Positions 1 to 10,094 of a DNA stretch of 64,000 nt are shown piece by piece. The translations under genes were made by a program, and so were the position numbers. The DNA comes from JBEKCD01 sp050015055. Its GTDB lineage: Archaea; Thermoproteota; Bathyarchaeia; Bathyarchaeales; Bathycorpusculaceae. The notes beneath the pieces were generated by a model. The model was not told the DNA's origin, made no database searches, and worked only from the letters and a program-made list of their open reading frames with translations. Within the stretch, counting starts at the first letter, position 1. Every line of letters starts with the position of its first letter. The stretch is from positions 62,001-126,000 of the forward strand of contig JBEKCD010000001.1 in assembly GCA_050015055.1 (NCBI GenBank). The letters run 5' to 3'.

Positions 1-253
1 AGCCTTTTCAGAGTTGGAAGCATTACAGAACTACACAACCCACATCACAATCTTCCGGGTTTTCGGTAATTCCCCAAAATCATCTTTGCACTTCTGTTTC
101 CTCTTTCACGAAGTCTAAACCTGTGAAACTGTCTTTTAATGTCTTCGCACATGCAATCACTCTCAAGTCAGAAGGACAGCCAAATCTTGCACGTGAGCTT
201 ACAACGTCAACCTAACGAAGACGCCAGCCAAGCGCATGTTATCAAACTCACAT
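1..253. other. Left edge, no gene seen
   Basis: No reading frame with recognisable protein features is visible on either strand. The stretch lies downstream of the stop of the first minus-strand gene and may hold its terminator, but I see no clear hairpin or T-run that would fix one. Confidence 0.4.
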
Positions 254-3200
254 TCAGCCCGCTAGTGTGGGTGCTGAAGGTGTTGCACCGCTGAGCGGGG
301 TCCAGCCTGAGAAGCTGCTTGTCGCAAGATCTAACGAGCTTTGCCACATGGATGTTCCGTCCATTCCGACGACGACGAAGAAGAGTTTGGTTCCTACTAT
401 TGTGGCTGCGGGACCATCGATGGTTGTTCCAGTTGGCAACACGTTCCAGCCTTGCCAGTTTCCGCCATTCCAAGTGTTGACGTATATTTTGTTGTCATTT
501 CCTCTGACTGTTAGGTATAGGCTGTTGGAGGTTTGCGATGCGGTGAGGGTTGGGCTGGAGGGTGTGGCTCCGCTTAGCAGCGTCCAGCCTGAGAACGCGT
601 TGTTCGTGAGGTCCACGGTGGAGTACCATAACGTGTTGTTCATGGAGGAGTCTGTTGGGCTATAGCCTCGCACCACGATGTTGAGTGTACTGCCGAGCAT
701 TGCTGCTGCTGGTTTGTCGCATGTCGCACCGCTTGGCAACGCATTCCAGCCCTGCCAAACCTGTGCCACCGTGTCATAAACGCGGTAATATATTCGGTTA
801 TCCAAGCCACGAACCATAAGACACAACGCGGTACCATTCGACGTCAACGTGGGAGCCGACGAAGTTGCACCGCTAAGCATGGTCCAGCCTGAAAAGCTTC
901 CCGGGTTCGTAATGTTCGTCAGGTATCCGTACCAGAGTGAGTTTCCGTCTGAGCCGCGGACGACTACGTAAAGCTGGTTTCCTAGTATGGCTGCTGCTGG
1001 ACTGTCTATTGTTGATCCTGGAAGAACATTCCAGCCTTCCCAGCTGGCTCCGTTCCAGATTCGATAATAGATCCTGCTGTCCATGCCTCTAACAACCAGA
1101 CTTTCTATCGAAATCCATGGATTAACGAGTGGATAGTGGTCGGTGTTGTTTGCGTCTATGACATATGGGTGATCCCAGATTCCGTCGCTGCCTGGGACAT
1201 TTTGGTTTAGACCCTTGAACAAGTCCACATCCGTGTAGCCGCTCCAGTAGTTACCGCCAGAAGGATACCCGTTGTCCCAAGTGTTACTCGAATTGGTGCT
1301 CTGGACTTCCTGTGTGTTGTCCGCGAAGTTGTTGTGATAAATAAAGTTGCCCGAAACATTGATAAGCTGGATGCCAAACTGATTGTTTCCAGTTAAGTTA
1401 TTCTTGGCTAAGGTGTTGTTTACAGAGTAGATGAATCCCCAAATATAATTATAACTTGGCTCAAGATAGAAACCGCACGCATCGTCTGACACGTTGTTCT
1501 CGGAAAACTTGTTATTTGAAGAAGAAGACATCCAAACGCCGTATTCTTCGTTGCCTGCTATCTGATTTCCAGAGACAACGTTGCAGTAAGCAAGTGCCCA
1601 TGAAAAGCCGCGAGTGTTGTCCATTACAGTGTTAAGTGATATGCTGTTGTAACAAGAACCATAGATTCCCGGTCCTCCATAAGAACTGTAACCAAAACCT
1701 ATACCAATGCCGTTGTCGCTGACAACGTTTCGAGAGATTGTGCTATCACGCATGCCTGCTGCATATATGCCACAATCGCTATTTTTGGTAATATTATTTC
1801 CGATGATGCTGAGGAGTTCTGGTTGCCGAGAATCGAACATATCCAGGATCGCAAATATGCCATCGTTGTTCTCTGTTATGTTGTTGTTAGATATGATGAG
1901 GCCTGAGGAATTATGCGTATAGACGCCAATCGAAAATCCTTGGATTTGGGTGTTTGTAGCTATCACGTTCGTTCTGTTTGAAAGATCTATCCCATATCCG
2001 CTTCCTGCTCCCAGAAGAGTGTGGCCTGCCCCGTCTATCGTAATGTTGTCCTTCTCCACTATGATTGACCAATCATAAAGATCTAGGTTAATGGTGTAGC
2101 TGTCTCCGACACGTTGAATAGGCGCTGAGGGAGGATCTATTGAGCCGTCAGCCCTGATGTAAATGGTTCCTACCAGTGTCAGATCAACAAAGACATAGCC
2201 ACCGTTCACTGTGGTTACTGGCGGATTTGACGAGACAGTGTTCTCGACTGAGAAATAAAGTATCGTTCCTGTTGTTGGGCTCCCTCCGTCATAGACGCTT
2301 AGGAAGAACGGTTTGCCGTAGACGTTCGGGACAGCATCCTCGAACTCGGTAATGTCAAACACTATGTTATTAGAACAGAATGGTTGGTTTCCCCCTTCTA
2401 TGTATTCGGTGAAGCTTTTTGACATTGTTGGATTGTCATGGGTTCCCATTCCAATAACTATGCTACACTCTCCCCTCATAGGATGCTCTATTTCAAAGGA
2501 ACAGGTTAGCGTGGGTACATACCCTATTCTGTCGCGGTAGAACATGCAGTATTCAACTCGTTGTTCCATGGCTTTGTAGGATATCCAGTAAAAGCCGTCG
2601 GAATTGTGGTCACCGGTCCACCCGACGCCCCACGAGTTCGCTATCTTAAAGGCTCCCTGTCGCAATTGACCTTCTTCTGTGTATTGGACATTACCGTCGT
2701 ATCCGACTATCGTGTTTGCGTGACCGGTAGAGGGATTTACGTAGTTGCTTACAGTCCAGATGTCATTGCTACTGAGATTTACATATTGGCTCGCATCTAC
2801 CGCTATAATAGCAAGGTTACCCGAGGCTATCCAATTCTTCAAGCTCGCCAAACCAGCATCCGTAGTCAGCAACAGTGTTTCATATCCGCTGTAATTACCA
2901 CGATAAAACGGTGCTTCACTCCAAGCCTGCTCAGGAGGCCAACTTGTGCAGTCAGCAGCGTTGTACGGCATTTTAGCCAAAGAACAGTCTCCCACAGAAC
3001 AAACAAGTTGTATGGCATCATAGTAATTTGATCCTTGGTCCACGCCATTGTCGATTAGGTTGTATATGAAACTTGGACTCATTATTTCATCAGATGTGGT
3101 TCCTGATACGCTCCAGTTGTGCTCTTTTGCTTCCTGAAAAGTCTTCGTGTAGTATCCAACAGCCCAGGCGACGCATGAGCCTTGACTACCTTGATTTCCG

Positions 3201-3574
3201 ATTGGCGGGAACCATGGCGTGGCCGAGTTATCTACATTTGATGGCAATGATGTATTAGAAGTAACTTGATCGACCACGTATGCTTCTTTTCCGATTTTCT
3301 CCCAGTCTGCTTCGGAAGGTGGAGCCAAACCTGTCCCATGACTAAACACTATTTGATTGTAGCTCTGGTTTTCTTCTTTAACTCCGATTCTGCTTTTCAA
3401 CAGCTGCAACTCGCTACCCGTTATCCTGTGCTCAATAGTTCTTGATTGCACGTCATCGATTCTTTGGCCACTGCCTGCTCCCTCGCAATTAGGCAGCTGT
3501 AGACCTGTTAAATGAAAAACCGAAACCAAAAGCAACACAACTAAGATGGGACAAACAATCGCTTCTATTTTCAT
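254..3574 (-). CDS. Secreted papain-like cysteine protease with beta-helix and C-terminal lectin-like propeller
   Basis: Predicted exported multidomain protein of 1106 residues. The start is taken at the ATG at 3574 because AAGGAGAAAGG lies just upstream; an in-frame ATG at 3592 is possible. A hydrophobic signal segment is followed by a C1A peptidase domain with the triad visible in order: Cys134 in NQGSQGSCVAW (oxyanion Gln128 six residues before), His285 in TGHANTIVGY and Asn313 in IANSWG. Residues about 470-825 form a NosD/CASH-type parallel beta-helix ending in GNYWSGYTDVD. The last ~275 residues hold six VVRG-D-IYYR or VVRG-DG-SLW modules in three pairs, as in PLL/DUF346-type or fungal fucose-lectin propellers. 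Likely role: extracellular proteolysis of glycan-coated targets, with the propeller as sugar-binding anchor. Protease call is firm; ligand unknown. Confidence 0.88.
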   Translation of the reverse strand: MKIEAIVCPILVVLLLVSVFHLTGLQLPNCEGAGSGQRIDDVQSRTIEHRITGSELQLLKSRIGVKEENQSYNQIVFSHGTGLAPPSEADWEKIGKEAYVVDQVTSNTSLPSNVDNSATPWFPPIGNQGSQGSCVAWAVGYYTKTFQEAKEHNWSVSGTTSDEIMSPSFIYNLIDNGVDQGSNYYDAIQLVCSVGDCSLAKMPYNAADCTSWPPEQAWSEAPFYRGNYSGYETLLLTTDAGLASLKNWIASGNLAIIAVDASQYVNLSSNDIWTVSNYVNPSTGHANTIVGYDGNVQYTEEGQLRQGAFKIANSWGVGWTGDHNSDGFYWISYKAMEQRVEYCMFYRDRIGYVPTLTCSFEIEHPMRGECSIVIGMGTHDNPTMSKSFTEYIEGGNQPFCSNNIVFDITEFEDAVPNVYGKPFFLSVYDGGSPTTGTILYFSVENTVSSNPPVTTVNGGYVFVDLTLVGTIYIRADGSIDPPSAPIQRVGDSYTINLDLYDWSIIVEKDNITIDGAGHTLLGAGSGYGIDLSNRTNVIATNTQIQGFSIGVYTHNSSGLIISNNNITENNDGIFAILDMFDSRQPELLSIIGNNITKNSDCGIYAAGMRDSTISRNVVSDNGIGIGFGYSSYGGPGIYGSCYNSISLNTVMDNTRGFSWALAYCNVVSGNQIAGNEEYGVWMSSSSNNKFSENNVSDDACGFYLEPSYNYIWGFIYSVNNTLAKNNLTGNNQFGIQLINVSGNFIYHNNFADNTQEVQSTNSSNTWDNGYPSGGNYWSGYTDVDLFKGLNQNVPGSDGIWDHPYVIDANNTDHYPLVNPWISIESLVVRGMDSRIYYRIWNGASWEGWNVLPGSTIDSPAAAILGNQLYVVVRGSDGNSLWYGYLTNITNPGSFSGWTMLSGATSSAPTLTSNGTALCLMVRGLDNRIYYRVYDTVAQVWQGWNALPSGATCDKPAAAMLGSTLNIVVRGYSPTDSSMNNTLWYSTVDLTNNAFSGWTLLSGATPSSPTLTASQTSNSLYLTVRGNDNKIYVNTWNGGNWQGWNVLPTGTTIDGPAATIVGTKLFFVVVGMDGTSMWQSSLDLATSSFSGWTPLSGATPSAPTLAG

Positions 3575-3641
3575 TTTCCTTTCTCCTTCCATACTGAGAA
3601 TGGTGGTTCATTCAAATAACACTTGTGGAACGCTCTTGTAT

Positions 3642-3749
3642 TTACCATGAAGTTGAAGTGGCCAGCATTGATGCTTGTGGGTAGTGCTGTCCGTAATGCT
3701 GGGCAAGCGCGACGAGGTCTGACAGGCCCACCGCGTTGTTGCCGTCTAT
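3642..3749 (-). pseudogene. Remnant of a dockerin C-terminus
   Basis: Read from 3749 downward the minus strand encodes IDGNNAVGLSDLVALAQHYG followed by QHYP and a short tail to a TAA at 3642. This is the second calcium loop and end of a type I dockerin, nearly the same as the dockerins at 48.6 kb and 20.2 kb. The first calcium loop is missing: homology stops exactly at the GCGCGCGCGC tract at 3750-3759. There is no start codon, so it is read as gene debris lying between two lectin-propeller genes. Confidence 0.75.
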
Positions 3750-3951
3750 GCGCGCGCGCACATGTTGATTTCTCTTTCTCTTCTCGCAACTTCCTAATTT
3801 CTTTAATGACTTTGTTCTCACGGAACCCCCACACTATTGATGGTTTATCATTCTGCAGTTTTTTGACCGACCGTGTTCTTACTAGCGTGCGCGCTTAAGT
3901 CGTAGGCTTACTGTCTAATATGACCCCGGCAAGTCTAACAAAAGCGCGCGC
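3750..3951. repeat. Cluster of GCGCGC tracts (3750-3759, 3889-3894, 3944-3951)
   Basis: Three alternating GC tracts lie in the 399-base gap between the protease and esterase genes. The first abuts the dockerin remnant. They belong to a family of tracts found through the whole window, described in the findings. No gene is seen in the rest of this gap. Confidence 0.7.
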
Positions 3952-3991
3952 GGCGAACCCAAGGCGATCGATAGATCGCGCTACGCAGAGT

Positions 3992-6007
3992 CTAGCTTGT
4001 TAGTGTTGGTGCTGATGGTGTTGCGCCGTCTAGCAGGGTCCAGCCTGTGAAGGTGCTTGTGTCCAGGTTTATGCTGCTTTGCCAGAGGCTGCTGCCGTCT
4101 GATCCCTTGACAACGATGTAGAGAGTGTTTTGCAGGATTGTGGCGGCTGGAGAGTCCTGTGTTGTTCCCGAGGGCAGGGCGTTCCAGCCAGTCCTCGTTT
4201 GTGTAGCAATGGTGTAGAAGCGGTAGTAGATGCGGTTGTCGCCGCCCCGGACCACGAGTGCCAATGACGTGCCGTTTGATGACAGCGTTGGGGGTGAAGG
4301 CGTGGAGCCACTGAGCAGCGTCCAACCGGAAAAGGCGCCTGTGGTCTGGTCAATATTGCTGTACCATAGTGTGCTGCCGTCCGTTCCCCTCACCACGATA
4401 TTAAGTTCATTTCCTACGAGCGAGGCCGCTGGGCTGTCGGGTGTTGCTCCCGAGGGCAAGACTGACCATCCGGTCCACGTCTGTGTGCCTATGGTGTAGA
4501 AGCGGTAGTAGATGCGGTTGTCTTCTCCTCGAACTGTAAGTGCTAAGGCGGTGCCGTTTGATGACAGCGTTGGGGGTGAAGGCGTGGAACCGCTCAGCAA
4601 CATCCAACCCGAGAAGCTGCTATCGGTTAGATCCACCGAGCTAAACCACAGGCTTGTGCTGTCACTTCCGCGGACCACAACGTACAATTTGTCAGCGCAA
4701 ACTGCTGCCGCTGGACTGTCTATTGTTGATCCTGGAAGAACATTCCAGTCTTCCCAGCCAGTTCCGTCATAACCGACTCGATAATAGATTCTGTCATCCA
4801 TTCCTCTGACAACCGCGCACGCGCTATGCAGTGGATGATCCCTGAACCATTCGTATATCTCCTGCTCACGGCCTCCAATCAGGACCGTTCCAGAATGGTC
4901 TACGCCCGGAACCTCATCGTACTTCACGACGTACCCGGCTTGGCTAAGGCTGTTGTTAAGGTTCCTCGAATTGCTGACGGGGACAACGGTGTCAGCTGAG
5001 CCATGAAGCAGGAAGACGGGCGTATGCATGAAGCGGATCTCGTTACCCAATGGGCTCTCATTATTGTAGACCTGAGGAACAGCCGAGGGTGTTCCGCCAT
5101 AAGCGGCCGCGATGGAATTGTGAAGGTCCGAATTTGTCGTCCAATAGTAGAACTCCGTGAAGTTGGTGACGCCCACGACGTCGCAGGCGCTCGCGATTAT
5201 GTCTGGGTTGAACATCGCGTACTTGAGCGCTCCACTGCCGCCCATGCTGGTGCCCATCACATCTATGTGGCTACGGTCGATGTTGAACTCCTGCTCCAGC
5301 AGATTGATAACATCAGTGATGTCAGACCTAGAAGGCACAGAATACCAATCTTGATAACCAGTATTGCCGACATACCGACAATCAGTGCAGGCGACCATCC
5401 ATCCGTTCTGCTGGAATATCTGTTGAAGCACTGGGTAGTAGGTCCTGAACGTGGATCTGTCTTGGCCGTAACCCTGCAGAAAGATCACCAAAGGCGTTGG
5501 AGCCACGCCGTCGAAGTGATCAGGAATGTCTAGCCAGTAGTATCTCGTGCTCCCGTCGTAGCTTGCGGTGAATGACACATCTCCCCGAAACACATTCACC
5601 GTTATGGTCCGCTTCTCGCTAATTATTGAGGCTGCGCCGTCAGAGCAGTTTATCCACCATTGATACTGCCCGTTCGGAATCGGGGATGAGGGCATGATTA
5701 TCGTAGAAGCACCGTTAACCACGCTACCGTTGGTCCCGTAAGCTGTTGGGGTGCCTGACGTGGTTAGGTTCAGCCATAGGGTGCAGCTCAGAGTTGGACT
5801 GCTGGCATCAATTGCGATGAATTCGAAATCAGGCTGATTATTCATTGTCACGGCGTTGTTCGCCGGGGATTCCAGGGTGATAGACATAGCCGCCGCGTTC
5901 ACGGGCACTAAAATTGTCGCCAGGTACAGAACCACTACGAGCGCAACTGCTATGCTCTTGAACTTGAGATCTAGAGATACGCGCTTTGCCTCTCCCTCAT
6001 TTTTCAT
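3992..6007 (-). CDS. Secreted serine esterase with Ig-like domain and C-terminal lectin-like propeller
   Basis: 671 residues. A signal segment (about residues 17-39) is followed by an Ig-like domain (about 40-138), an alpha/beta-hydrolase of the polyhydroxybutyrate-depolymerase/feruloyl-esterase kind (about 150-395) and a six-module VVRG propeller (about 398-671). The triad is visible: nucleophile Ser254 in GTSMGGSGAL, Asp339 in HGSADTVVP and His371 in PGVDHSG. Such enzymes remove acyl or feruloyl groups from plant polysaccharides or cleave other esters; substrate is unknown here. It is the second of four genes that share the same tail and orientation, but gaps of 400-550 bases suggest separate transcripts. 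A TATATC box at about 6022-6030 lies very close to the ATG, so the message may be nearly leaderless. Confidence 0.87.
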   Translation of the reverse strand: MKNEGEAKRVSLDLKFKSIAVALVVVLYLATILVPVNAAAMSITLESPANNAVTMNNQPDFEFIAIDASSPTLSCTLWLNLTTSGTPTAYGTNGSVVNGASTIIMPSSPIPNGQYQWWINCSDGAASIISEKRTITVNVFRGDVSFTASYDGSTRYYWLDIPDHFDGVAPTPLVIFLQGYGQDRSTFRTYYPVLQQIFQQNGWMVACTDCRYVGNTGYQDWYSVPSRSDITDVINLLEQEFNIDRSHIDVMGTSMGGSGALKYAMFNPDIIASACDVVGVTNFTEFYYWTTNSDLHNSIAAAYGGTPSAVPQVYNNESPLGNEIRFMHTPVFLLHGSADTVVPVSNSRNLNNSLSQAGYVVKYDEVPGVDHSGTVLIGGREQEIYEWFRDHPLHSACAVVRGMDDRIYYRVGYDGTGWEDWNVLPGSTIDSPAAAVCADKLYVVVRGSDSTSLWFSSVDLTDSSFSGWMLLSGSTPSPPTLSSNGTALALTVRGEDNRIYYRFYTIGTQTWTGWSVLPSGATPDSPAASLVGNELNIVVRGTDGSTLWYSNIDQTTGAFSGWTLLSGSTPSPPTLSSNGTSLALVVRGGDNRIYYRFYTIATQTRTGWNALPSGTTQDSPAATILQNTLYIVVKGSDGSSLWQSSINLDTSTFTGWTLLDGATPSAPTLTS

Positions 6008-6031
6008 TCAATCACCGAAGGTAGATATAAC

Positions 6032-6295
6032 GCGCGCCTATTTCCGACGGACATAGATATCGCCAAAGAATAAATGGGTCAAACTGACTAAAAAGGAGTG
6101 ATAGAAAAAATCTCTGTTGCTCTCTTTTCTTCATTTCATCATAGAGGTATCTAAACCACTCCCATACTTGAGGAGTTTGAGTCGTTCGCGCGCGCTTCAA
6201 AAGGGGCGATTCCGTTTCCCGACGCCTCTATACTCAGAATCACGTTGTGGAGTGTGGAATTGAAGACATTGAAAACTTTGTCGACCCGTGCGCGC
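6032..6295. repeat. GCGCGC tracts (6032-6037, 6188-6195, 6290-6295)
   Basis: Three tracts occur in the 546-base gap upstream of the esterase gene. The third overlaps the second and third codons of the small membrane ORF at 6288. Apart from this ORF and the esterase promoter I see nothing else in the gap. Confidence 0.65.
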
Positions 6296-6458
6296 TCTGA
6301 CCCTGGCAACATTCATTTTTGGCTGGTTTACACTAGAGGTATGGTATGCTGACAAAGCTGGAAACTTCGGCTCAAGTGAGCCTACAATACAAAGGGTTAT
6401 AATTGGAGGCTATCTGGCGTTCTTTATCATTTTGATAATTTCCTTCGTAGTCGTCTAA
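6288..6458 (+). CDS. Possible small two-helix membrane protein
   Basis: A GTG-started frame of 56 residues, closed upstream by an in-frame TGA at 6270-6272. It has two hydrophobic segments, one near the start (LTLATFIFGWFTLEVWY) and one at the end (LAFFIILIISFVVV), joined by a short polar stretch. The composition is typical of a small archaeal membrane protein. No good ribosome site is seen and the start overlaps a GCGCGC tract, so it could be the 3' remnant of a longer gene. Function unknown. It is the only plus-strand gene in the first 14 kb. Confidence 0.4.
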   Translation: MRALTLATFIFGWFTLEVWYADKAGNFGSSEPTIQRVIIGGYLAFFIILIISFVVV

Positions 6459-6553
6459 CGCGCAGATGGCGTAGAGAACTAGGGTATGGAGGCAAGTTTG
6501 CGCTCAGAACGCATCCAGTTTCTTCTGGTTTCTGAACAAAGAAAAGGGGAGTT

Positions 6554-9500
6554 TTAGCTGGTTAGTGTTGGTGCTGATGGTGTTGCGCCAGTGAGCAGGG
6601 TCCAGCCTAAGAAGTTGCTTGTTCCTAAATCTAGGTTTCCACACCAGAGCGTGTTGCCGTCTGAACCGCGAACAACCATGCAAAGCATGCTGCCCACCAC
6701 CGTGGCTGCTGGCCCGTCGATAGTTGCTCCGGTCGGCAATGCGCTCCAGTCTCCCCAAGAATCGGTGGAACCAGTGTAGCTTCTGTAGTAGATTGCGTTG
6801 TCCATTCCCTCGACAACCAAGCAAAGGTTGTCCGCGCCTGAGCAGGCAAGAACCGGTTTGGAAGGCGTTGCGCCCGAAACCAGATTCCACCCCCTGACAA
6901 CAGTGCCCTCGCAGCTCACTATCGTGTCCCAGAGACTGGATCCATCCATTCCGCGAACCACTATGTGGAGATCATTTCCAAGCATACACGCAGCTGGAGC
7001 ATCAGGAGTCGCGCCTGTCGGAACAGCATACCATTGCCCCCAAACACCCTCACTGTAACAGCAATAGTACACGCGGTTGTCCAAGCCACGGACGACGAGG
7101 CACAGTGCGGTGCCGTTTGAAGTTAGTGTGGGAGCTGAGTTTGTCGCACCGCTCAGCAAGGTCCAGCCTGAGAAGCTTTCAGGGTCCGCAGGATCTGTCA
7201 GGTAGCCACACCAGAGGGAGTTCCCGTCCGAACCTCGAACAACAATATGCAAGTCGTTGCCAAGCATGGCCGCAGCAGGGCTATCTATCGTTGAGCCTGG
7301 AAGAACCATCCAATCTCCGTAGTATATTCTGTCGTCCAATCCTCTGACCACTGAATAGAGCGGCCGCACTATAGACAATGGGAGCGTCACTACAAAGGCA
7401 TCCTCGTAATTGGACGGGGTAGGATTGAACGGGGGAGACAGGAACGCACCCTTACCGCTGTTCTGATTGAGATCAATTGTTCTGGCTTCCATCTGGCTCT
7501 GCTCTGCGATGTTAAACGTTAAAATTGTGACCGCCGCAGCGCCATTTGGATATTCGTCGTCGTCCGTGACATCTTGTCGATCGAACATTAATTGCCATCG
7601 GTTTCCGTTGGAACTCTTTTCTTCAAATCCAAAGTCTGTGCCGAAGTGTCCGTTTAGAGTCAAAAACACTTTAGGATATTTGTCTAAGAGGGTTGTCAAA
7701 GTGTTTATGAAATTGGGGCTTGGACCATTTTGGTCATTAGTGATTCCAGCCGGATTGATGTAAGCATGGGTGGTCACTATAATCTGATAGTCGAGTCCGC
7801 TATATTTAGACAAGAGAGGAGCGACCCAAGAATTTAAGAGATCTATGGGTGCGTCCCATTCGATGTTTACGATTAGGAAGTTCAAGCCGTTAGAAGTGAA
7901 GTTGACTGCCGTGTTTTCTCCGTCAGCAACCGCTGCGTATTCTTCATTATTGAGGTCTACCCAGTTTTTGTGCTCCTTCGCACTTACAACCGATGGATTG
8001 AAAGCAGTATTAGAACTACCATCAAAGTTGTTGCCCGTCCAGCCAGAAGTCGAATCGCCATAGATATTGTCATCATGATTTCCTGCGCACCAACAGTATG
8101 GAATGTTATTTTCTAATAGTGTGTACATGGATGCATTCGCACATTTCCATTGGTCATCTACGCTAATAGGAGTATTAGTATCAGGAATAATACTGTCAGT
8201 CCCATTGATTATGTCCCCAGTGTGGACCACCATCTGTAAGTTGTAGGTTGCTGCGTTGTTGACTATCCACCTTGTTAGGGTCGTGAACTCGTTTGAAGAT
8301 TCAGAAAGAGATTCAGAAAGATACTGTGTGTCTGTGATCCAGAATATTGAAAAACTGGTTGTTGGATCAACCGCTGTTATCGTTAACTTGGCCTCGCCTT
8401 TGCTTTTCGCGTTGTTTGGGTCTCCACCGTACTCAGCCGTGATAGTCACAGTACCAACGTTGCTATCTATGTACGTAACTGAACAGCTCCCAGAGATTAA
8501 GGAAACCGAGGTTTGGTTGAATTCGCCCGTGCTGCTGCTCGTGCTCCATTTAACTGTGCCTGTCGGGTTAGACCCTGACACGGTGGCGGTGCAAGTGACT
8601 GACGAACCGACGGATACCGAGTTGGGTGAACAGGTAACGGATGTGGAAGAGGCGGTGGGCATCACGCCGTTCGGTGGGCAAGCCCTTGTTCTGACCCAGT
8701 AGCCTTGTATGACTGATCCATATGCGCTAGACGATAATGTGGAAAGGGCAAGGTAACCGCTGTTTGCTAAAATGCCGTTCTGGTTTGAAATGACCGTAGT
8801 GTAATTCGAAGATACGCTTGTATCGGTAACCGTTATAACGTCTTGGGGAAACGTTCCTGAAGAGGATGAAATCGCGCTGCCGCCTGGTCCCGATGTGAGA
8901 GAGAAAGTAGCTCCGGCGTTAAACGTGTTGCCTGCTGCATTATTGTCAAGCCACGTGACCGCATCGCCCTGCGGCACATAACTCGTGGGAGACGCGCTGT
9001 TTACAAAAGGAGCCTGCCAGTTTGTTCCATACGTTTGAAGATAGGTGACTTCAATATCGATGGCTAGTTGGTTATTGATTGGAATGTCTGACCCTGCATA
9101 AGCCACTTTATAACCAAGATTCCCAAAGGCATTGCCGTTGACGTTGCCGATGTGCCAGTCATCCTGGAAGCTGACGTAGGTCCATCCCCAGTTGGGATTG
9201 TCGAGACCGCTGCTGTACCATCCTGGAGGAGGGTTGGGGTTTGAACTTGCAAAACCCTGATAACTCGTGAACACATTCGCTCCGTCGTCGTATTCTCCGT
9301 AGGTAGGGCTGAGCTGAGGTGCCTCGCCAGTCTTCTGGGTGTTGAAAAGATTAACGCTGGAAGAAGCGAACCCCATGTAGATTGCGGTTTGAGAGTTTGC
9401 AGGAATTGAAGGTAGGTTGAGCCAGTAGATAGTGTCGGTCGCCGTGTTTGAATTGCCTGATTCCAGCCATGATGGTATAACCATTCCGTTGCTATCGTAA

Positions 9501-9745
9501 AATTCGACATTCTGCAGGTTTGACGCTTCATACTGCGAATATTGGGCACTGTCCACTTGGATCATCTGCTGAAACGGAGAGGCCGTGGGCACAGATTGAG
9601 TGTTTCTCAATGTTATAGCAACTGAATAGACAATGCCGCTTAAAGCGCGAGCTGAGTGAATTAATCCCAACGTGGAAAGAAAAGACACGGTAAGCAGAGC
9701 AATCATCAGCACGGATACGAACTTAACCAATTTACCTCCCCTCAT
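6554..9745 (-). CDS. Secreted metallophosphoesterase with DUF2341, Ig-like and lectin-like propeller domains
   Basis: 1063 residues. Signal segment to about residue 35, a DUF2341-like beta domain (about 38-130), a less clear beta-rich part to 350, a Big-type Ig domain (about 365-458), a calcineurin-like phosphoesterase (about 464-760) and the six-module propeller (about 795-1063). Metal ligands of the phosphoesterase are visible in order: Asp472 in ITDTQY, Asp511 in HTGDIING, Asn-His in AGNHDD (555-559), His660 in VTTHAYI and His700 in LNGHFG. It probably hydrolyses phosphomono- or diesters outside the cell, for example phosphate groups on surface polymers. AGGGGAGGT overlaps the first codons, so a TTG start at 9730 is possible; the ATG is kept. 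Confidence 0.87.
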   Translation of the reverse strand: MRGGKLVKFVSVLMIALLTVSFLSTLGLIHSARALSGIVYSVAITLRNTQSVPTASPFQQMIQVDSAQYSQYEASNLQNVEFYDSNGMVIPSWLESGNSNTATDTIYWLNLPSIPANSQTAIYMGFASSSVNLFNTQKTGEAPQLSPTYGEYDDGANVFTSYQGFASSNPNPPPGWYSSGLDNPNWGWTYVSFQDDWHIGNVNGNAFGNLGYKVAYAGSDIPINNQLAIDIEVTYLQTYGTNWQAPFVNSASPTSYVPQGDAVTWLDNNAAGNTFNAGATFSLTSGPGGSAISSSSGTFPQDVITVTDTSVSSNYTTVISNQNGILANSGYLALSTLSSSAYGSVIQGYWVRTRACPPNGVMPTASSTSVTCSPNSVSVGSSVTCTATVSGSNPTGTVKWSTSSSTGEFNQTSVSLISGSCSVTYIDSNVGTVTITAEYGGDPNNAKSKGEAKLTITAVDPTTSFSIFWITDTQYLSESLSESSNEFTTLTRWIVNNAATYNLQMVVHTGDIINGTDSIIPDTNTPISVDDQWKCANASMYTLLENNIPYCWCAGNHDDNIYGDSTSGWTGNNFDGSSNTAFNPSVVSAKEHKNWVDLNNEEYAAVADGENTAVNFTSNGLNFLIVNIEWDAPIDLLNSWVAPLLSKYSGLDYQIIVTTHAYINPAGITNDQNGPSPNFINTLTTLLDKYPKVFLTLNGHFGTDFGFEEKSSNGNRWQLMFDRQDVTDDDEYPNGAAAVTILTFNIAEQSQMEARTIDLNQNSGKGAFLSPPFNPTPSNYEDAFVVTLPLSIVRPLYSVVRGLDDRIYYGDWMVLPGSTIDSPAAAMLGNDLHIVVRGSDGNSLWCGYLTDPADPESFSGWTLLSGATNSAPTLTSNGTALCLVVRGLDNRVYYCCYSEGVWGQWYAVPTGATPDAPAACMLGNDLHIVVRGMDGSSLWDTIVSCEGTVVRGWNLVSGATPSKPVLACSGADNLCLVVEGMDNAIYYRSYTGSTDSWGDWSALPTGATIDGPAATVVGSMLCMVVRGSDGNTLWCGNLDLGTSNFLGWTLLTGATPSAPTLTS

Positions 9746-10094
9746 AAAGGCACACCCATCAGTAAAACTGCGTGAACTAGCTCGTGCTTCATTTCCCTTT
9801 CTCCGTCTTATGCCGAGTACGACGTTTCACGCTTAAATTCTTTATGGAATCGTTCTCTATCGCGTGGTCTGAAATTCTTCCATCCTAGAAATGTATTAAA
9901 TATAACAATAGAGAAAGAGTCAAAAGTAAAAGAAAAGGGACGCAGCGATTACAATGACATCAGCAGACTCGATTCCCGTGTTTTTTGATTCGACCTACAC
10001 TAGCAAATATGCACGAGAATTATGAACAGCCTGACTTAAACATGTGCGACTTCAGAATCGCGCTCGCTACTAGAAAAAGCGAGGGAAAAGGTCA
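9746..10094. other. Gap holding the phosphoesterase promoter region
   Basis: About 350 bases without a gene. On the minus strand an AT-rich TATA-like stretch (reverse complement of 9828-9847, containing GAATTTAAG) lies about 90 bases before the phosphoesterase start, and a second AT-rich block lies at about 9895-9910. No coding remnant or repeat was recognised here. Confidence 0.35.

Noticed and set aside
2561..3031. Plus-strand open frame of 156 codons opposite the protease gene
   Set aside because: It is antisense to the catalytic domain of a clear protease, has no coherent domain and no start signals.
5003..5533. Plus-strand open frame of 176 codons opposite the esterase gene
   Set aside because: Mirror of the esterase catalytic domain; composition typical of an antisense frame.
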